Assembly: GCA_023284085.1 (NCBI GenBank)
Contig: JAKVHY010000008.1
Coordinates: 1-64,000 of the forward strand
Origin: Shewanella benthica
GTDB lineage: Bacteria > Pseudomonadota > Gammaproteobacteria > Enterobacterales > Shewanellaceae
Length of the DNA stretch: 64,000 nt
Direction of reading: 5' to 3'
Shown here: positions 43,870 to 53,086 of the stretch, in pieces
Layout: the number at the start of each line of letters is the position of its first letter
Position numbering within the stretch: position 1 is the first letter of the stretch
Position numbers and translations under genes: made by a program
Notes under the pieces: model-generated
What the model was told of the DNA's origin: nothing
Database searches by the model: none
The model's input: only the letters and a program-made list of their open reading frames with translations

Positions 43870-44610
43870 ATGAACAAACAATTGATTGCCGCATTAGTGA
43901 TGAGCTCATTAACATTTTCGAATATGGGCTATGCATCAGACACAGAAAATCAAAGAGAGCACCATGAAGAGTTGATCGGCGTGGGCTCAGGAATTGTCCT
44001 AGGTGCCGTCGTCGGCGGGCCCATTGGCGCGATTATCGGCGCGTTTACCGGCGGCATTATCGGTAAGTCGGTTGGAGATGGTACTGAGATTGAATCTCAG
44101 CAGGTCAAGTTAAGCCAGCAAAAAACCACCATTAATCAGCTCAATGCAGATAACCAGTCTCTGGCGCTTATCTCTAATCAGTATGAATCGGTGCAAGATG
44201 AACTGGCTGAACTCAAGTTGGCCAGGCAGCAGAAATTGACCGAGTTAGAGCTGGGCTTAAATATTCAATTTAAGACTGGCTCCTCTCAGTTAGAGACTCA
44301 TTTTCAGCCTCAACTGGATGAATTGGCGAGTGCACTGGTGATGTCTGATGACCTCAGGTTAGATCTAACCGGGTATGCGGATCGCCGTGGAGAGTCGACC
44401 TACAATCAGGCTTTGTCTGAGCAGAGAGTTGCCGAGGTGAAAAGCTATCTGGTGAGCAAGAAGGGGGTGAATGAACAAAGATTAACAGCCAGTGCGTACG
44501 GTGCCAGTGCGCCGATAACCGCTGAGCAGAGCTTCGAGAATGATTTTTTCGATCGCAGGGTCACGATTAAATTTGTCTCTCAAGATACGGCCATTGCCGC
44601 CAACCATTAA
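43870..44610 (+). CDS. pdsO: Sortase-system OmpA-family protein PdsO
   Basis: A 246-residue exported protein: signal peptide ending at YAS, a glycine-zipper membrane stretch (GSGIVLGAVVGGPIGAIIGAFTGG region, residues about 37-66), a coiled coil (residues 75-120), and a C-terminal OmpA-like peptidoglycan-binding domain with LTGYADRRGESTYNQALSEQRVAEVKSYL. This arrangement defines the OmpA-like member that accompanies proteobacterial sortases. I use the ATG at 43870, which gives a clean signal peptide; an open frame continues to 43714. It lies 28 bases before the target gene. Confidence 0.85.
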   Translation: MNKQLIAALVMSSLTFSNMGYASDTENQREHHEELIGVGSGIVLGAVVGGPIGAIIGAFTGGIIGKSVGDGTEIESQQVKLSQQKTTINQLNADNQSLALISNQYESVQDELAELKLARQQKLTELELGLNIQFKTGSSQLETHFQPQLDELASALVMSDDLRLDLTGYADRRGESTYNQALSEQRVAEVKSYLVSKKGVNEQRLTASAYGASAPITAEQSFENDFFDRRVTIKFVSQDTAIAANH

Positions 44611-44638
44611 TCGGTTTTCATGATAAAGGAATATAAAG

Positions 44639-46897
44639 ATGAGAACAGGTTTGTGGCTAGAGCATCATTTGAATTTACACGCCCCTCTTAGGAGGGGGCT
44701 TAACATCGCCATATCCGCAATAGTCATCATGATGGCATCTTGGATAAATGTGGCTCAGGCCATGAGTGCCGTTGAGATAACTCAGGGGAGTTTTGTTTAT
44801 CACAGGCAAGGAGAAAGTGAGCCTCAGATAGCGATGCCACTTCACACAGATGTTCAGATGAAGGTCTCCGGTTGGGTTAATCGGGTCACAGTGACTCAGA
44901 CATTCACCAATGATAGTGACGATTGGCTTAATGGCAGTTACCTGTTTCCTTTACCCAATGAGGCTGCCGTGGATCATATGCGCCTGATCGTTGGGCAAAA
45001 GGTCATCGAGGGTCAAGTCAGAGAGAGAGAAGAGGCCAAAAAACAGTTTGAACTGGCTAAAGCTACAGGTCAAAGAGCCAGCTTGGTGGAGCAGTCGAGA
45101 CCCAATATCTTCACCACCTCTGTCGCTAACCTGGGGCCGGGTGAAACCTTAGTGGTGCAGATAAGCTATCAAGAGCTGGTGAAGTATGAAAAAGGGGAGT
45201 TCAGCCTCAGATTCCCTATGTTAGTCAATCCAAGATACGTGTCCAAACAAGGAGACGAGAAGGATAATTCCTATCCTTCTACACAGAGAATATTGGCACA
45301 ATTTGCTGACTTAAATGATGGCCATGAGGAGCCCAGAGCCGCAGGTCCTAAGGTGAACATTGAGATAGATCTCGATGCGGGGATGGCGCTCAGTGAGATA
45401 CACAGTGTTTACCATGATATTGATAAGCAGCCAGTGACTAATAGCCAATATCTGCTCAAGTTAGTGGGTGATACGCCTGCCAACAGAGATTTTGTCCTCA
45501 GATGGACACCTGTTTTGGGTAGCGAGCCCGTTGCGGCTATCTATGCCCAGGAAGGCCAAACCCATAAGGAGGCAAATCTTTCACCAGAAACCAGCGACTA
45601 TGCCTTACTGATGTTGATCCCGCCTGAGGTTGGTGCGATCACCGCGATAGCCAGGGACTTGATACTCGTTATCGATACCTCGGGGTCCATGTCCGGTGAG
45701 GCAATCGCACAAGCCAAAAAGGCAATGGGCTATGCGTTAGCCGGATTAGGGACACGTGATAGCTTCAATATCATAGAATTTAATTCAAATGTGCACGCCT
45801 TATCTGCTCAGTCTCTGCCTGCCACGGCAAAAAATATCGGTCGGGCTAATCAGTTTATACGCACCTTAAAGGCCAATGGTGGCACAGAGATGGGTTTTGC
45901 ACTGACTCGTGCGCTTGCTCCCGGGATGCACTCGGCTTATCAGAAAAATGCAGATGATTCAGACCCAGACAGTGCCCGGTTGAAGCAAGTCTTGTTTATG
46001 ACAGACGGTGCCGTGGCGAACGAGAGCGACTTGTTCAGTCTTATCGAGGAGCATATCGGTCATTCGAGACTGTTCACCATCGGCATAGGCTCGGCGCCTA
46101 ACTCTCATTTTATGGAGAGAGCGGCTGAGCTAGGCAAGGGGAGTTTCATCTACATAGGTAAGCTGGACGAGGTGCAGCAGAAAATAGAATCGCTACTGTA
46201 TAAAATTGAGCATCCTCAAGTCACTGATATTGAGCTTCGCTACGGCGATGGCACGATTCCCGATCATTGGCCGAGCAGTATTGCGGATCTGTACGCTAAT
46301 GAACCCTTGTTAGTCGCGATAAAGATGCGTCCCAAGATTTACCAGGCTTCGGCCTCTGAGTTAATCGTATCGGGCATGATAGGTAACCAATATTGGCATA
46401 GTAGTTTGTCTCTCAATGAGCGCAAATCCGCTGCAGGTTTAGATCTTGTCTGGGCCAGAAAGCAGATCGCCGCATTGGAGATGAGTAAAGATGGGGCTAA
46501 CCAGGCCAGAGTAAAAAAACAGGTGACGGCTTTGGCGCTCAAATATCATCTGGTGAGCCAGCATACTAGCTTAGTGGCGGTTGAGGTCATTCCTGCAAAG
46601 CCTTCGTCTGTGGTGTCAAATAATGCCAGTGTGGTGCAGTCCACACCATTTGGCTGGCAACCACCAGTGGGCTACTTGCCTCAGACCGGAGGTGAGAGTC
46701 GCTTGCTTATCATGATGGGCATGATCTTGTTGGGTTTAGGTTTAGCCTATCTGGCAAGCTTTAGTCTTGATAGGGGAGCTGGGTTGAGTCTGCTTCGTAG
46801 CTTAGCTGCCCAGAAAAGCCGACAAACAGTGTCGATTAAGACTGGAGGAGAATATGGCGGTGATGGACAGGTGTCAGCTAAAGGCCTGGAGACATGA
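44639..46897 (+). CDS. Sortase target protein with VIT, VWA and LPQTG sorting signal
   Basis: A 752-residue envelope protein. A long signal peptide (hydrophobic residues 24-42, ending at AQA) precedes a VIT domain (about 48-175: FTNDSDDWLNGSYLFPLPNEAAVDHM, GQVREREEAKKQFE) and a VWA domain with the metal-site DTSGS at residues 346-350. At residues 680-684 is LPQTG, then a glycine, a 20-residue hydrophobic segment and a charged tail: a sortase sorting signal in a Gram-negative protein. The layout equals the marine proteobacterial sortase target family and the eukaryotic inter-alpha-trypsin inhibitor heavy chain. Unusually, about 44 residues follow the membrane segment. Its stop overlaps the sortase start (ATGA). 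Confidence 0.9.
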   Translation: MRTGLWLEHHLNLHAPLRRGLNIAISAIVIMMASWINVAQAMSAVEITQGSFVYHRQGESEPQIAMPLHTDVQMKVSGWVNRVTVTQTFTNDSDDWLNGSYLFPLPNEAAVDHMRLIVGQKVIEGQVREREEAKKQFELAKATGQRASLVEQSRPNIFTTSVANLGPGETLVVQISYQELVKYEKGEFSLRFPMLVNPRYVSKQGDEKDNSYPSTQRILAQFADLNDGHEEPRAAGPKVNIEIDLDAGMALSEIHSVYHDIDKQPVTNSQYLLKLVGDTPANRDFVLRWTPVLGSEPVAAIYAQEGQTHKEANLSPETSDYALLMLIPPEVGAITAIARDLILVIDTSGSMSGEAIAQAKKAMGYALAGLGTRDSFNIIEFNSNVHALSAQSLPATAKNIGRANQFIRTLKANGGTEMGFALTRALAPGMHSAYQKNADDSDPDSARLKQVLFMTDGAVANESDLFSLIEEHIGHSRLFTIGIGSAPNSHFMERAAELGKGSFIYIGKLDEVQQKIESLLYKIEHPQVTDIELRYGDGTIPDHWPSSIADLYANEPLLVAIKMRPKIYQASASELIVSGMIGNQYWHSSLSLNERKSAAGLDLVWARKQIAALEMSKDGANQARVKKQVTALALKYHLVSQHTSLVAVEVIPAKPSSVVSNNASVVQSTPFGWQPPVGYLPQTGGESRLLIMMGMILLGLGLAYLASFSLDRGAGLSLLRSLAAQKSRQTVSIKTGGEYGGDGQVSAKGLET

Positions 46898-47487
46898 GCC
46901 TGTTACTGGGCTGGCGCACAGGGCTCTGCTGCACTGTGATATTGACCGGATTGTTATTCTTAGGAGGAGGCTCATATATGCAGGCTAAGGCGTATTTCGC
47001 ACAATATCTCATTGAGCAAGCATGGCGGCAAACCTTAGAGGATAAGCAACCCCATAAACCATGGAGCTGGGCGGATACCTATCCGGTGGCTAAACTGACC
47101 TTGATGACGGCAGATAATGTAGACAATGAAGACAGAACTTTTTATGTGCTGTCCGGTGCGTCGGGCAGAAATCTAGCCTTCGGGCCTACTATGGTCCAGG
47201 GTGGAGGTTTGCAGGCCCAAGGGGGAAACAGAATCATAGCGGGTCATAATGATACGCACTTTTCTGTGCTTAACGGGATTAAAGCCGGGCGGGTGCTTAA
47301 ATTTCAAGACGCAGATAAGCACACCAGTCTGTACCGGGTATCTTCGACTCAAATTGTGCACGAATCTGATACTCGTGCGCTGATGCCTAGTTATCATGAC
47401 CAGCTGACCCTGATCACTTGTTATCCATTTAATGCCCTACAAACAGGCAGTCCGTACCGACTCATAGTGAGGGCGCTGCCTGTGTAG
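46894..47487 (+). CDS. Proteobacterial dedicated sortase
   Basis: A 197-residue class C/D-like sortase with an N-terminal membrane anchor (residues 11-28). The catalytic triad is readable: His118 in IAGHNDTHFSVL, Cys176 in LITCYPF and Arg189 in YRLIVRA. Sortases cut LPxTG between Thr and Gly and transfer the acyl product to an amine, in Gram-positives usually on the cell wall; the acceptor in a Gram-negative envelope is not known. The ATGA overlap with the target gene points to tight stoichiometric coupling. No other sortase substrate is visible in the window. Confidence 0.9.
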   Translation: MSLLLGWRTGLCCTVILTGLLFLGGGSYMQAKAYFAQYLIEQAWRQTLEDKQPHKPWSWADTYPVAKLTLMTADNVDNEDRTFYVLSGASGRNLAFGPTMVQGGGLQAQGGNRIIAGHNDTHFSVLNGIKAGRVLKFQDADKHTSLYRVSSTQIVHESDTRALMPSYHDQLTLITCYPFNALQTGSPYRLIVRALPV

Positions 47488-47498
47488 CGACTATTCTT

Positions 47499-48524
47499 CT
47501 AGCTGGGGATGGGCATGACCCGGTTTCGCCCCAGACGTTTGGCCTCATAGAGCAGTTTGTCTGCTTTCTCTATAAGCTCAGCGCCTTCGAGGTTTTTATG
47601 CCATTGTGCGACGCCGAATGATGCGGTGATCTTATTGATACGGACGCCTTTTCTTCTGTCCTTCAGGGAGATTTTTTCCAGTCCACGGCGCATGGCTTCG
47701 GCCAGATGACGAGAGGCGCTAAGTTGGCTTTTAGGTATGATGACGGCAAATTCCTCGCCACCATATCGATAGATTTTTGCGCCATCTCTGCAGGCTTCCA
47801 GCAAACGCTTAGCGACGGCTTTAAGTACTTGGTCGCCTAATTGATGACCATAATTGTCATTAAATGCCTTGAAATGGTCAATATCCACCAGGATGAGGCA
47901 TAAACCGTCAGGTGATTGACTCAGGGAGCCTCTTAAATCATTATCGAATGCGCGGCGATTGAAGATACCCGTTAGTGCATCGTACAGTATGATTTGTTCA
48001 GATTTTGCGAGTTGCTGCTTTAATGCATCTATCTCTTGTTGGGCTTTACTCAGTTGGCCGGTGAAATATTCTGTGCTCGAACGTATATCGTCTGATTCTT
48101 TGACTAAGCTTCTGACGATACCGAGTACCTTCTCTAAGCTGACGCCTTCCTCCTCGATTCGATTTAACCTGTCGAAATTACGGTCGATACGTCGTTGAAA
48201 TTGAGTGGCATCTAAGTTGGTATCCTTGAGAGCATGAGAGAGTTCTGTCGCCATAGCCTCGAGGTTTTGTCGCATGTCGAGGACATCGACTTCGACGGGA
48301 TCTGACACGTACTCGCGATATAGCATCTCTGCATTCACGGGCGGGCAGGTATGGTGCTGCTCAATAACCGTGTCGAGTCGTTTATTTAATTCCGGGCTTT
48401 GCTCTGAGACATAGGTATACCAGAGCGCGTAATTGGTTGGCGTAGTGGGAATGTGGTGCTTTAACATCAAAGGGACGGCTTTTTTTAAATTTCTGGCCGC
48501 CATTTTTATGATTTCTCTAGACAT
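47499..48524 (-). CDS. Diguanylate cyclase (GGDEF domain)
   Basis: A 341-residue cytoplasmic protein: a helical N-terminal region (residues 1-165, HHIPTTPTNYALWYTYVSEQSP, then coiled coil) and a GGDEF domain with the active site GGEEF in IYRYGGEEFAVIIP. It should make cyclic di-GMP from GTP. The inhibitory RxxD site is absent: the four residues before KIYRYGGEEF are RDGA. No membrane segment is seen, so activation probably comes through the N-terminal helices. It faces the sortase gene, with 11 bases between stops. Confidence 0.88.
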   Translation of the reverse strand: MSREIIKMAARNLKKAVPLMLKHHIPTTPTNYALWYTYVSEQSPELNKRLDTVIEQHHTCPPVNAEMLYREYVSDPVEVDVLDMRQNLEAMATELSHALKDTNLDATQFQRRIDRNFDRLNRIEEEGVSLEKVLGIVRSLVKESDDIRSSTEYFTGQLSKAQQEIDALKQQLAKSEQIILYDALTGIFNRRAFDNDLRGSLSQSPDGLCLILVDIDHFKAFNDNYGHQLGDQVLKAVAKRLLEACRDGAKIYRYGGEEFAVIIPKSQLSASRHLAEAMRRGLEKISLKDRRKGVRINKITASFGVAQWHKNLEGAELIEKADKLLYEAKRLGRNRVMPIPS

Positions 48525-48662
48525 AAATCTCCCTGGACTAATCTAAGCTTCCTAGACTAATACCGATTTAAGTAAGTATAAAATAAGAGCATAGTTAATG
48601 AGCCAAATAAAGAGCAGCCAGAAGGGGGATACTATCCTCCTGGCAATGCTTAATCTGTGACG

Positions 48663-51290
48663 TTATTTTTGGCTGAGTTGGACTGGCGCCCATGTTAACC
48701 ATTTAGTTTCGAGTTTTTTGTGTAAGGTGAAACTCGCGTCTGATGTCAGCATGTTATTCGCCATGGTTTGCCGCTCAGTGACTACACCTACACCCCCCGC
48801 CAGTATGGTCTCTAATGATCCTGTCTCAATCTTAGCCCCGGAAAAGAGACCGACATCGATTTTTATACCAGACAGGTCCCAGAATTGACTAGTTTGGTTG
48901 ACCAGGTGGCGATATTTTCCATCGATATGGGCGAACATCTGTACCGAATTACCCGTATCGGCTAACTGATAAGCATCGATAGCACCAATTTTGATGCCTC
49001 GAAAAATAATAGGGGTTCCGGCTGTCATTGAGCCCAAGTTAGTGTCTTCGAGAGTGAATTGTAACCAGTCTTTTTTGGCCTGTATCACTGGGGTCACTTC
49101 ACCGATAAACTGAGTACGAATTTGAGTGCTTACCCCAGGTTTGACGCCGATATAGGGGCCCGTTATTAAGGTTTCAGGCGCTTTAATACCGGCAAGGGAT
49201 ATTTGAGCATCGACGAGGAAATACTCGGCGTCTTCTTGAGTAAAATGTTGGGCATACCCTCCATAGAGATAGGCATCGACGCTGACACTTATCAGGTCTT
49301 TATTCAAGGTGACACGTTCGATTTCGCCCACCTTGTGGCCTAAGTAACGTATAGGCGCCTTGGCCGCTAACTTGACATCGGCGGGGAAGGTCAGCTTGAT
49401 GGGTTTTGCCTGAGCCAGTGCCAGCGATTTAGATTCATACAGGTGAGTTTGAGAGCCAATATCCTCATTGTCGAGCAAACCGAGTGTGATACTGCCTTTT
49501 AAGGCTCCCTGTATAGGAGCTACATCGATTTCTATGCCCGAGAGACCGGCATTGACTGTAATGGCACTGTTTCGCCAAAAAACGCTATTGGTTTTGACTA
49601 AGGGTTTGAATTGGTTTCGAATGCTGAGGTTAATATCGAAGTTTTCATTAGTCGAGTTCCAGTTAACCTTGTCGACCTGGCCTATCTGCATTTTTTGATA
49701 GTAGACAGGCGATCCCGATGACAGACCCGCACCATCGGTACTCATCAGGGATAATGTAAACTGATTTAGCCGGTCAAAATAATCATCAGCCGCATCTATT
49801 GAGAGAAACAAAGCCAGTTGTGCATGATTTTTTGCCACGGTTCTACTGGAGCCCTGGATTAGGCTGATAGCGCCTTTAGTCAAGGTCGATAGGTCACGGG
49901 TTTTCACCGATATACCCTCGAGGGATGCCTGGATTGACAGGGCCGATTCGGGGATGAAATAGCTATTGGTATTAACCAGATCAGTAAACTCAGGCCAGAT
50001 TTCGATCTGGTATTCTACGCCGGTTAATGCCTGATTAAGGCTGACGGAATTGACCTTGCCAATGGCTAATTGCTTATAACGAACTTCGGCACCTATCCCG
50101 ACTCCAGGATGATTCTCGGCGGTTAAACTTAACAGTAATTTAGACTGTGCGTCTTGATCCGGTGCTATCTCCAATAAAGGGTATTGCTGTTTAGGCTCAC
50201 CGCTTCCTGGTGAAAAGTTAATGACGCTACCTGTGATCAACCGCTCCGCATGCTTGATACCAGACAAGGATATGTCGGCGCCCTCGAGCCAGAAGTGAGA
50301 CGTACCCGAGAGCAACTGGGTATATTCTTTATCAATCTTGGCAGTGAACTCCACACCGGTATCGGTTAGATGTGTATCTGTGATACGGCCAATATCTATG
50401 CCTCTGAAAACGATAGAGGTGCCGGTGGATGCAGCATCAGATTCAGTGGCTGTCAGCGTAAATTCGATGCCACCTTGGGCTAACGCTTGACTGTCATAGA
50501 CTCGGTAACTGTGCCCATTTTCGGCTCTTTGAGAGTCATCCGAAGAGCTAAAACTAAGGCCACCGGCAAGAATGGACGACAGGCTTTCGGCTTTTATCTC
50601 TATGCCTGAGAGCGAGGCGCTGATATGCAGGCCGGATACGTTCCAGAATTGAGAGTCCGTCTTTACCAAATGAGTGTACTGCTTCTTGATAAATGCGCTC
50701 AGTAAAATTTGCCTCGAGCCTTCGAGATGATAACTGATGATTTTTCCGACGGGGATCTGTCGATAGAATATCTGTGAACCTACATCCAAAGACCCTAAGG
50801 TATCGGCTGTTAATTCAATGACTAAACCATCGCTTCCCGGCAGCATGGCCGGGGCATCAGTTTCGGCTTCGAAAAAAGATTGAGATTGACCGCCACCGGG
50901 TTGAATGGCGATATAGTTCCCTGAGAAAAGTGCATCTAACCCTTCTACACCTGTGATCGAGGCTTTAGGTGTGACTAGCCAGAATTTGGTTTGCTCATTA
51001 AGAAAAGGGTCCGCTCGGTAATCCATCTTAAGATCGACATTAACGCCTTGTAGTTCGTCATCGATGCCAATATCGACGACTTTACCCACCGTCAGCCCTT
51101 GATAGCGTACTAAGGTCTTACCGACATCAATCCCAGTCGCGCTGGGGAAGTGGATACGCACTTCGATACCGGCTTCTCTTATGCTTTTTATTCCTAACCA
51201 GGACCCAAGGGCTATAGCCACGAGAGGGAGAAGCCAGATAGGCGAAAAAAGCTTCTTTTTAACTACTTTTGGTGTTTCCATTTGTGTCAT
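48663..51290 (-). CDS. letB: LetB-type MCE lipid transport tunnel protein
   Basis: A 875-residue periplasm-spanning MCE protein. After a membrane anchor (WLLPLVAIALGSWLGI) I count seven MCE domains by their opening strands: LVRYQGLTVGKV, IFYRQIPVGKI, IVFRGIDIGRI, VRYKQLAIGKV, VYYQKMQIGQV, IRYLGHKVGEI and IIFRGIKIGAI. E. coli LetB (YebT) also has seven, stacked as hexameric rings that carry lipids between membranes. The start is the ATG at 51290; a longer frame reaches 51329. It overlaps the upstream PqiA-type gene by 32 bases, so the three genes form one operon. Confidence 0.9.
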   Translation of the reverse strand: MTQMETPKVVKKKLFSPIWLLPLVAIALGSWLGIKSIREAGIEVRIHFPSATGIDVGKTLVRYQGLTVGKVVDIGIDDELQGVNVDLKMDYRADPFLNEQTKFWLVTPKASITGVEGLDALFSGNYIAIQPGGGQSQSFFEAETDAPAMLPGSDGLVIELTADTLGSLDVGSQIFYRQIPVGKIISYHLEGSRQILLSAFIKKQYTHLVKTDSQFWNVSGLHISASLSGIEIKAESLSSILAGGLSFSSSDDSQRAENGHSYRVYDSQALAQGGIEFTLTATESDAASTGTSIVFRGIDIGRITDTHLTDTGVEFTAKIDKEYTQLLSGTSHFWLEGADISLSGIKHAERLITGSVINFSPGSGEPKQQYPLLEIAPDQDAQSKLLLSLTAENHPGVGIGAEVRYKQLAIGKVNSVSLNQALTGVEYQIEIWPEFTDLVNTNSYFIPESALSIQASLEGISVKTRDLSTLTKGAISLIQGSSRTVAKNHAQLALFLSIDAADDYFDRLNQFTLSLMSTDGAGLSSGSPVYYQKMQIGQVDKVNWNSTNENFDINLSIRNQFKPLVKTNSVFWRNSAITVNAGLSGIEIDVAPIQGALKGSITLGLLDNEDIGSQTHLYESKSLALAQAKPIKLTFPADVKLAAKAPIRYLGHKVGEIERVTLNKDLISVSVDAYLYGGYAQHFTQEDAEYFLVDAQISLAGIKAPETLITGPYIGVKPGVSTQIRTQFIGEVTPVIQAKKDWLQFTLEDTNLGSMTAGTPIIFRGIKIGAIDAYQLADTGNSVQMFAHIDGKYRHLVNQTSQFWDLSGIKIDVGLFSGAKIETGSLETILAGGVGVVTERQTMANNMLTSDASFTLHKKLETKWLTWAPVQLSQK

Positions 51291-51918
51291 CTTTCGATTC
51301 CAATCGATCCCAGAGTAAACGAGTATCAAGTACTTTAGCGGCGACCTGAGTCAGTAAAATCACTAAAGCAAATGCGGTAGCGGCAGGTCCGGGTTTTGCA
51401 TCGAGCAACTGACCCATATTGACCACCGCAGCGGTAATAGATATGACAAACAGGTCGAGCATTGACCATCGACCTATCCATTCAATAACATGAAAGCCGA
51501 CCATCAACCTCTTCTTGGAGATGGGCAGACGAAAACTGATGGCTAGCAGATAAATAGTCAAGCCACAGATTTTTAGAATAGGCACTAAGATACTGGCGGT
51601 AAATAATATTACCGCAATCGGCAAGATATTCAGATCGATAAGATGGGTAATGCCGGTAAAAATAGTATCGTGACGAGTCTGCCCCTGACTGGTAAAGATA
51701 GTGATCGGATAAATATTTGCCGGGATCAATAAAATTGCGGCGGTGATCAACAAGGCCCAACTTTTTTGCAGACTGGAATAATCACGAATGGCGAGTGCTG
51801 AGCCACACCGAGAACAATGAGTTTCCTTGTGGGGCATCAACTGCTGGCATGAGGGGCAGAGTGTCAGGCCCAAATCTTTACCTTGGTTTCTCTGTGGCTG
51901 CTCCGAGGGGCTAGTCAT
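51259..51918 (-). CDS. letA: PqiA-domain inner-membrane protein, second half of LetA
   Basis: A 219-residue protein with a zinc-ribbon (CPSCQQLMPHKETHCSRCG) and four membrane segments of the PqiA type (ALLITAAILLIPANIYPI, FTASILVPILKICGLTIYLLAIS, SITAAVVNMGQL, AFALVILLTQVAAKVLDTRLLW). It corresponds to the C-terminal half of E. coli LetA (YebS), which has two such modules in one chain. It overlaps the preceding gene by 8 bases and letB by 32 bases. LetA is thought to load lipids into the LetB tunnel. Confidence 0.85.
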   Translation of the reverse strand: MTSPSEQPQRNQGKDLGLTLCPSCQQLMPHKETHCSRCGSALAIRDYSSLQKSWALLITAAILLIPANIYPITIFTSQGQTRHDTIFTGITHLIDLNILPIAVILFTASILVPILKICGLTIYLLAISFRLPISKKRLMVGFHVIEWIGRWSMLDLFVISITAAVVNMGQLLDAKPGPAATAFALVILLTQVAAKVLDTRLLWDRLESKDDTNGNTKSS

Positions 51919-52549
51919 CTAATAAACCCCACATATGTTCAAGATGATATTCACGTTGTAAAAATAGCGTCACCAGAAATAACATGGCGAAACAGAAAGT
52001 GCCCATTCCCAGATAGATATCGGTATAGTCCGTGAGTTGGAAGACGGAGACGAAAATACTGATCATATAAATTTCTAACATGGAGACTTGCGAGAGTAGA
52101 CCATGATATTTAAGCAGGCGCTTCAATATATCCCGAAAAAAAGGCACCTGTAGTCGGTACTTGATAATTAATATTTGCGCTAGCATAGATAACAGCAGTA
52201 AACCTGGGGCGATGACCGCCGAGGTGAGAACGGCAATAGCGACGATCCAGTAACCTTGATTCGCTACAGCCATAGCACCTTCGAAGATGGTGGTGGTCCT
52301 GATGCTGCCAAGAAAGTGTAATTCGAGAACGGGAAGTAAGTTTGCCGGGATGAAAAAAATGATCGCGGTTAGGCACAGGGCGAGCATGCCGTTTAAGGAA
52401 CAATAAGGTGTATCATAGATGGCAGTATGACATCGAGGGCATAAGGCGCGCACAGACGAAGGCAAGGCTCGCTTCCTTATCACCAGATCACAAGAACGAC
52501 ACAGGGTCACACTCGTATCTGCACACTCATGTTCTGTAAGTAATTTCAC
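51911..52549 (-). CDS. letA: PqiA-domain inner-membrane protein, first half of LetA
   Basis: A 212-residue protein with a zinc-ribbon (CRSCDLVIRKRALPSSVRALCPRCH) and four membrane segments (GMLALCLTAIIFFIPANLLPVLEL, VIAPGLLLLSMLAQILIIKY, MISIFVSVFQL, CFAMLFLVTLFL). It corresponds to the N-terminal half of E. coli LetA. Together with the next gene the residue total (431) is close to the 427 of fused LetA, so the split is clean and the pieces are not truncated. It is the first gene of the letA-letA-letB operon. Confidence 0.85.
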   Translation of the reverse strand: MKLLTEHECADTSVTLCRSCDLVIRKRALPSSVRALCPRCHTAIYDTPYCSLNGMLALCLTAIIFFIPANLLPVLELHFLGSIRTTTIFEGAMAVANQGYWIVAIAVLTSAVIAPGLLLLSMLAQILIIKYRLQVPFFRDILKRLLKYHGLLSQVSMLEIYMISIFVSVFQLTDYTDIYLGMGTFCFAMLFLVTLFLQREYHLEHMWGLLDD

Positions 52550-52734
52550 CCTTTCTTACACACCCTTTTATGGTTAATACTTGGTTCGACGAAATTTGTT
52601 ATTTCGTCTGAACTGCTTGTAATTGAGTCATGCTTACTTGGAAAAACCTGATAGATATCACTCTATAATCATACAGATAATATCAGATTTTGCGGAATAC
52701 TTGCATAAGAAGTTATATTTATGAGACTCTACAA

Positions 52735-52750
52735 CTGTATATATAAACAG
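52735..52750 (+). promoter_or_regulatory. LexA (SOS) box upstream of yebG
   Basis: CTGTATATATAAACAG matches the gammaproteobacterial LexA consensus CTGT-N8-ACAG exactly. It lies 14 bases before the yebG start, in the expected place for a LexA-repressed promoter. Confidence 0.9.
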
Positions 52751-52763
52751 TGAGAGGGACGTT

Positions 52764-53069
52764 ATGGCGGTTGTAACTAAATTTGTAGTGGTCAGAGAGG
52801 GGGTTGAGAAAATGACATTCACATCTAAGAAGGAGGCTGATGCCTACGATAAGATGCTTGATATCGCCGATAACCTCACCCCCTTCTTAGCTGAGTCAGA
52901 ATTAGACATAGATGAAGTAACCTGTGAAAAATTGAGTTTTTATCTCGCTCAACACAAGGACCTATTACTCAGTTTACTGAAAGGTGTGGTACCTCAGAAA
53001 GCTGAGACGACAGAAATTAAAAAAAAGACTAAGAAAACCGACGCTAAAAATGTCGATACCAAAAAATAA
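52764..53069 (+). CDS. yebG: DNA-damage-inducible YebG family protein
   Basis: A 101-residue protein matching YebG: MAVVTKFVVVREGVEKMTFTSKKEADAYDKMLDIADNL (quoted by its ends and centre: VREGVEKMTFTSKKEADAY). YebG is an SOS-induced protein of unknown biochemical role. The C-terminal 20 residues are lysine-rich. A perfect LexA box precedes it, and msrC follows 18 bases downstream, so msrC may share the SOS promoter. Confidence 0.92.
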   Translation: MAVVTKFVVVREGVEKMTFTSKKEADAYDKMLDIADNLTPFLAESELDIDEVTCEKLSFYLAQHKDLLLSLLKGVVPQKAETTEIKKKTKKTDAKNVDTKK

Positions 53070-53086
53070 AGTGTTAGGAAGTTTGT

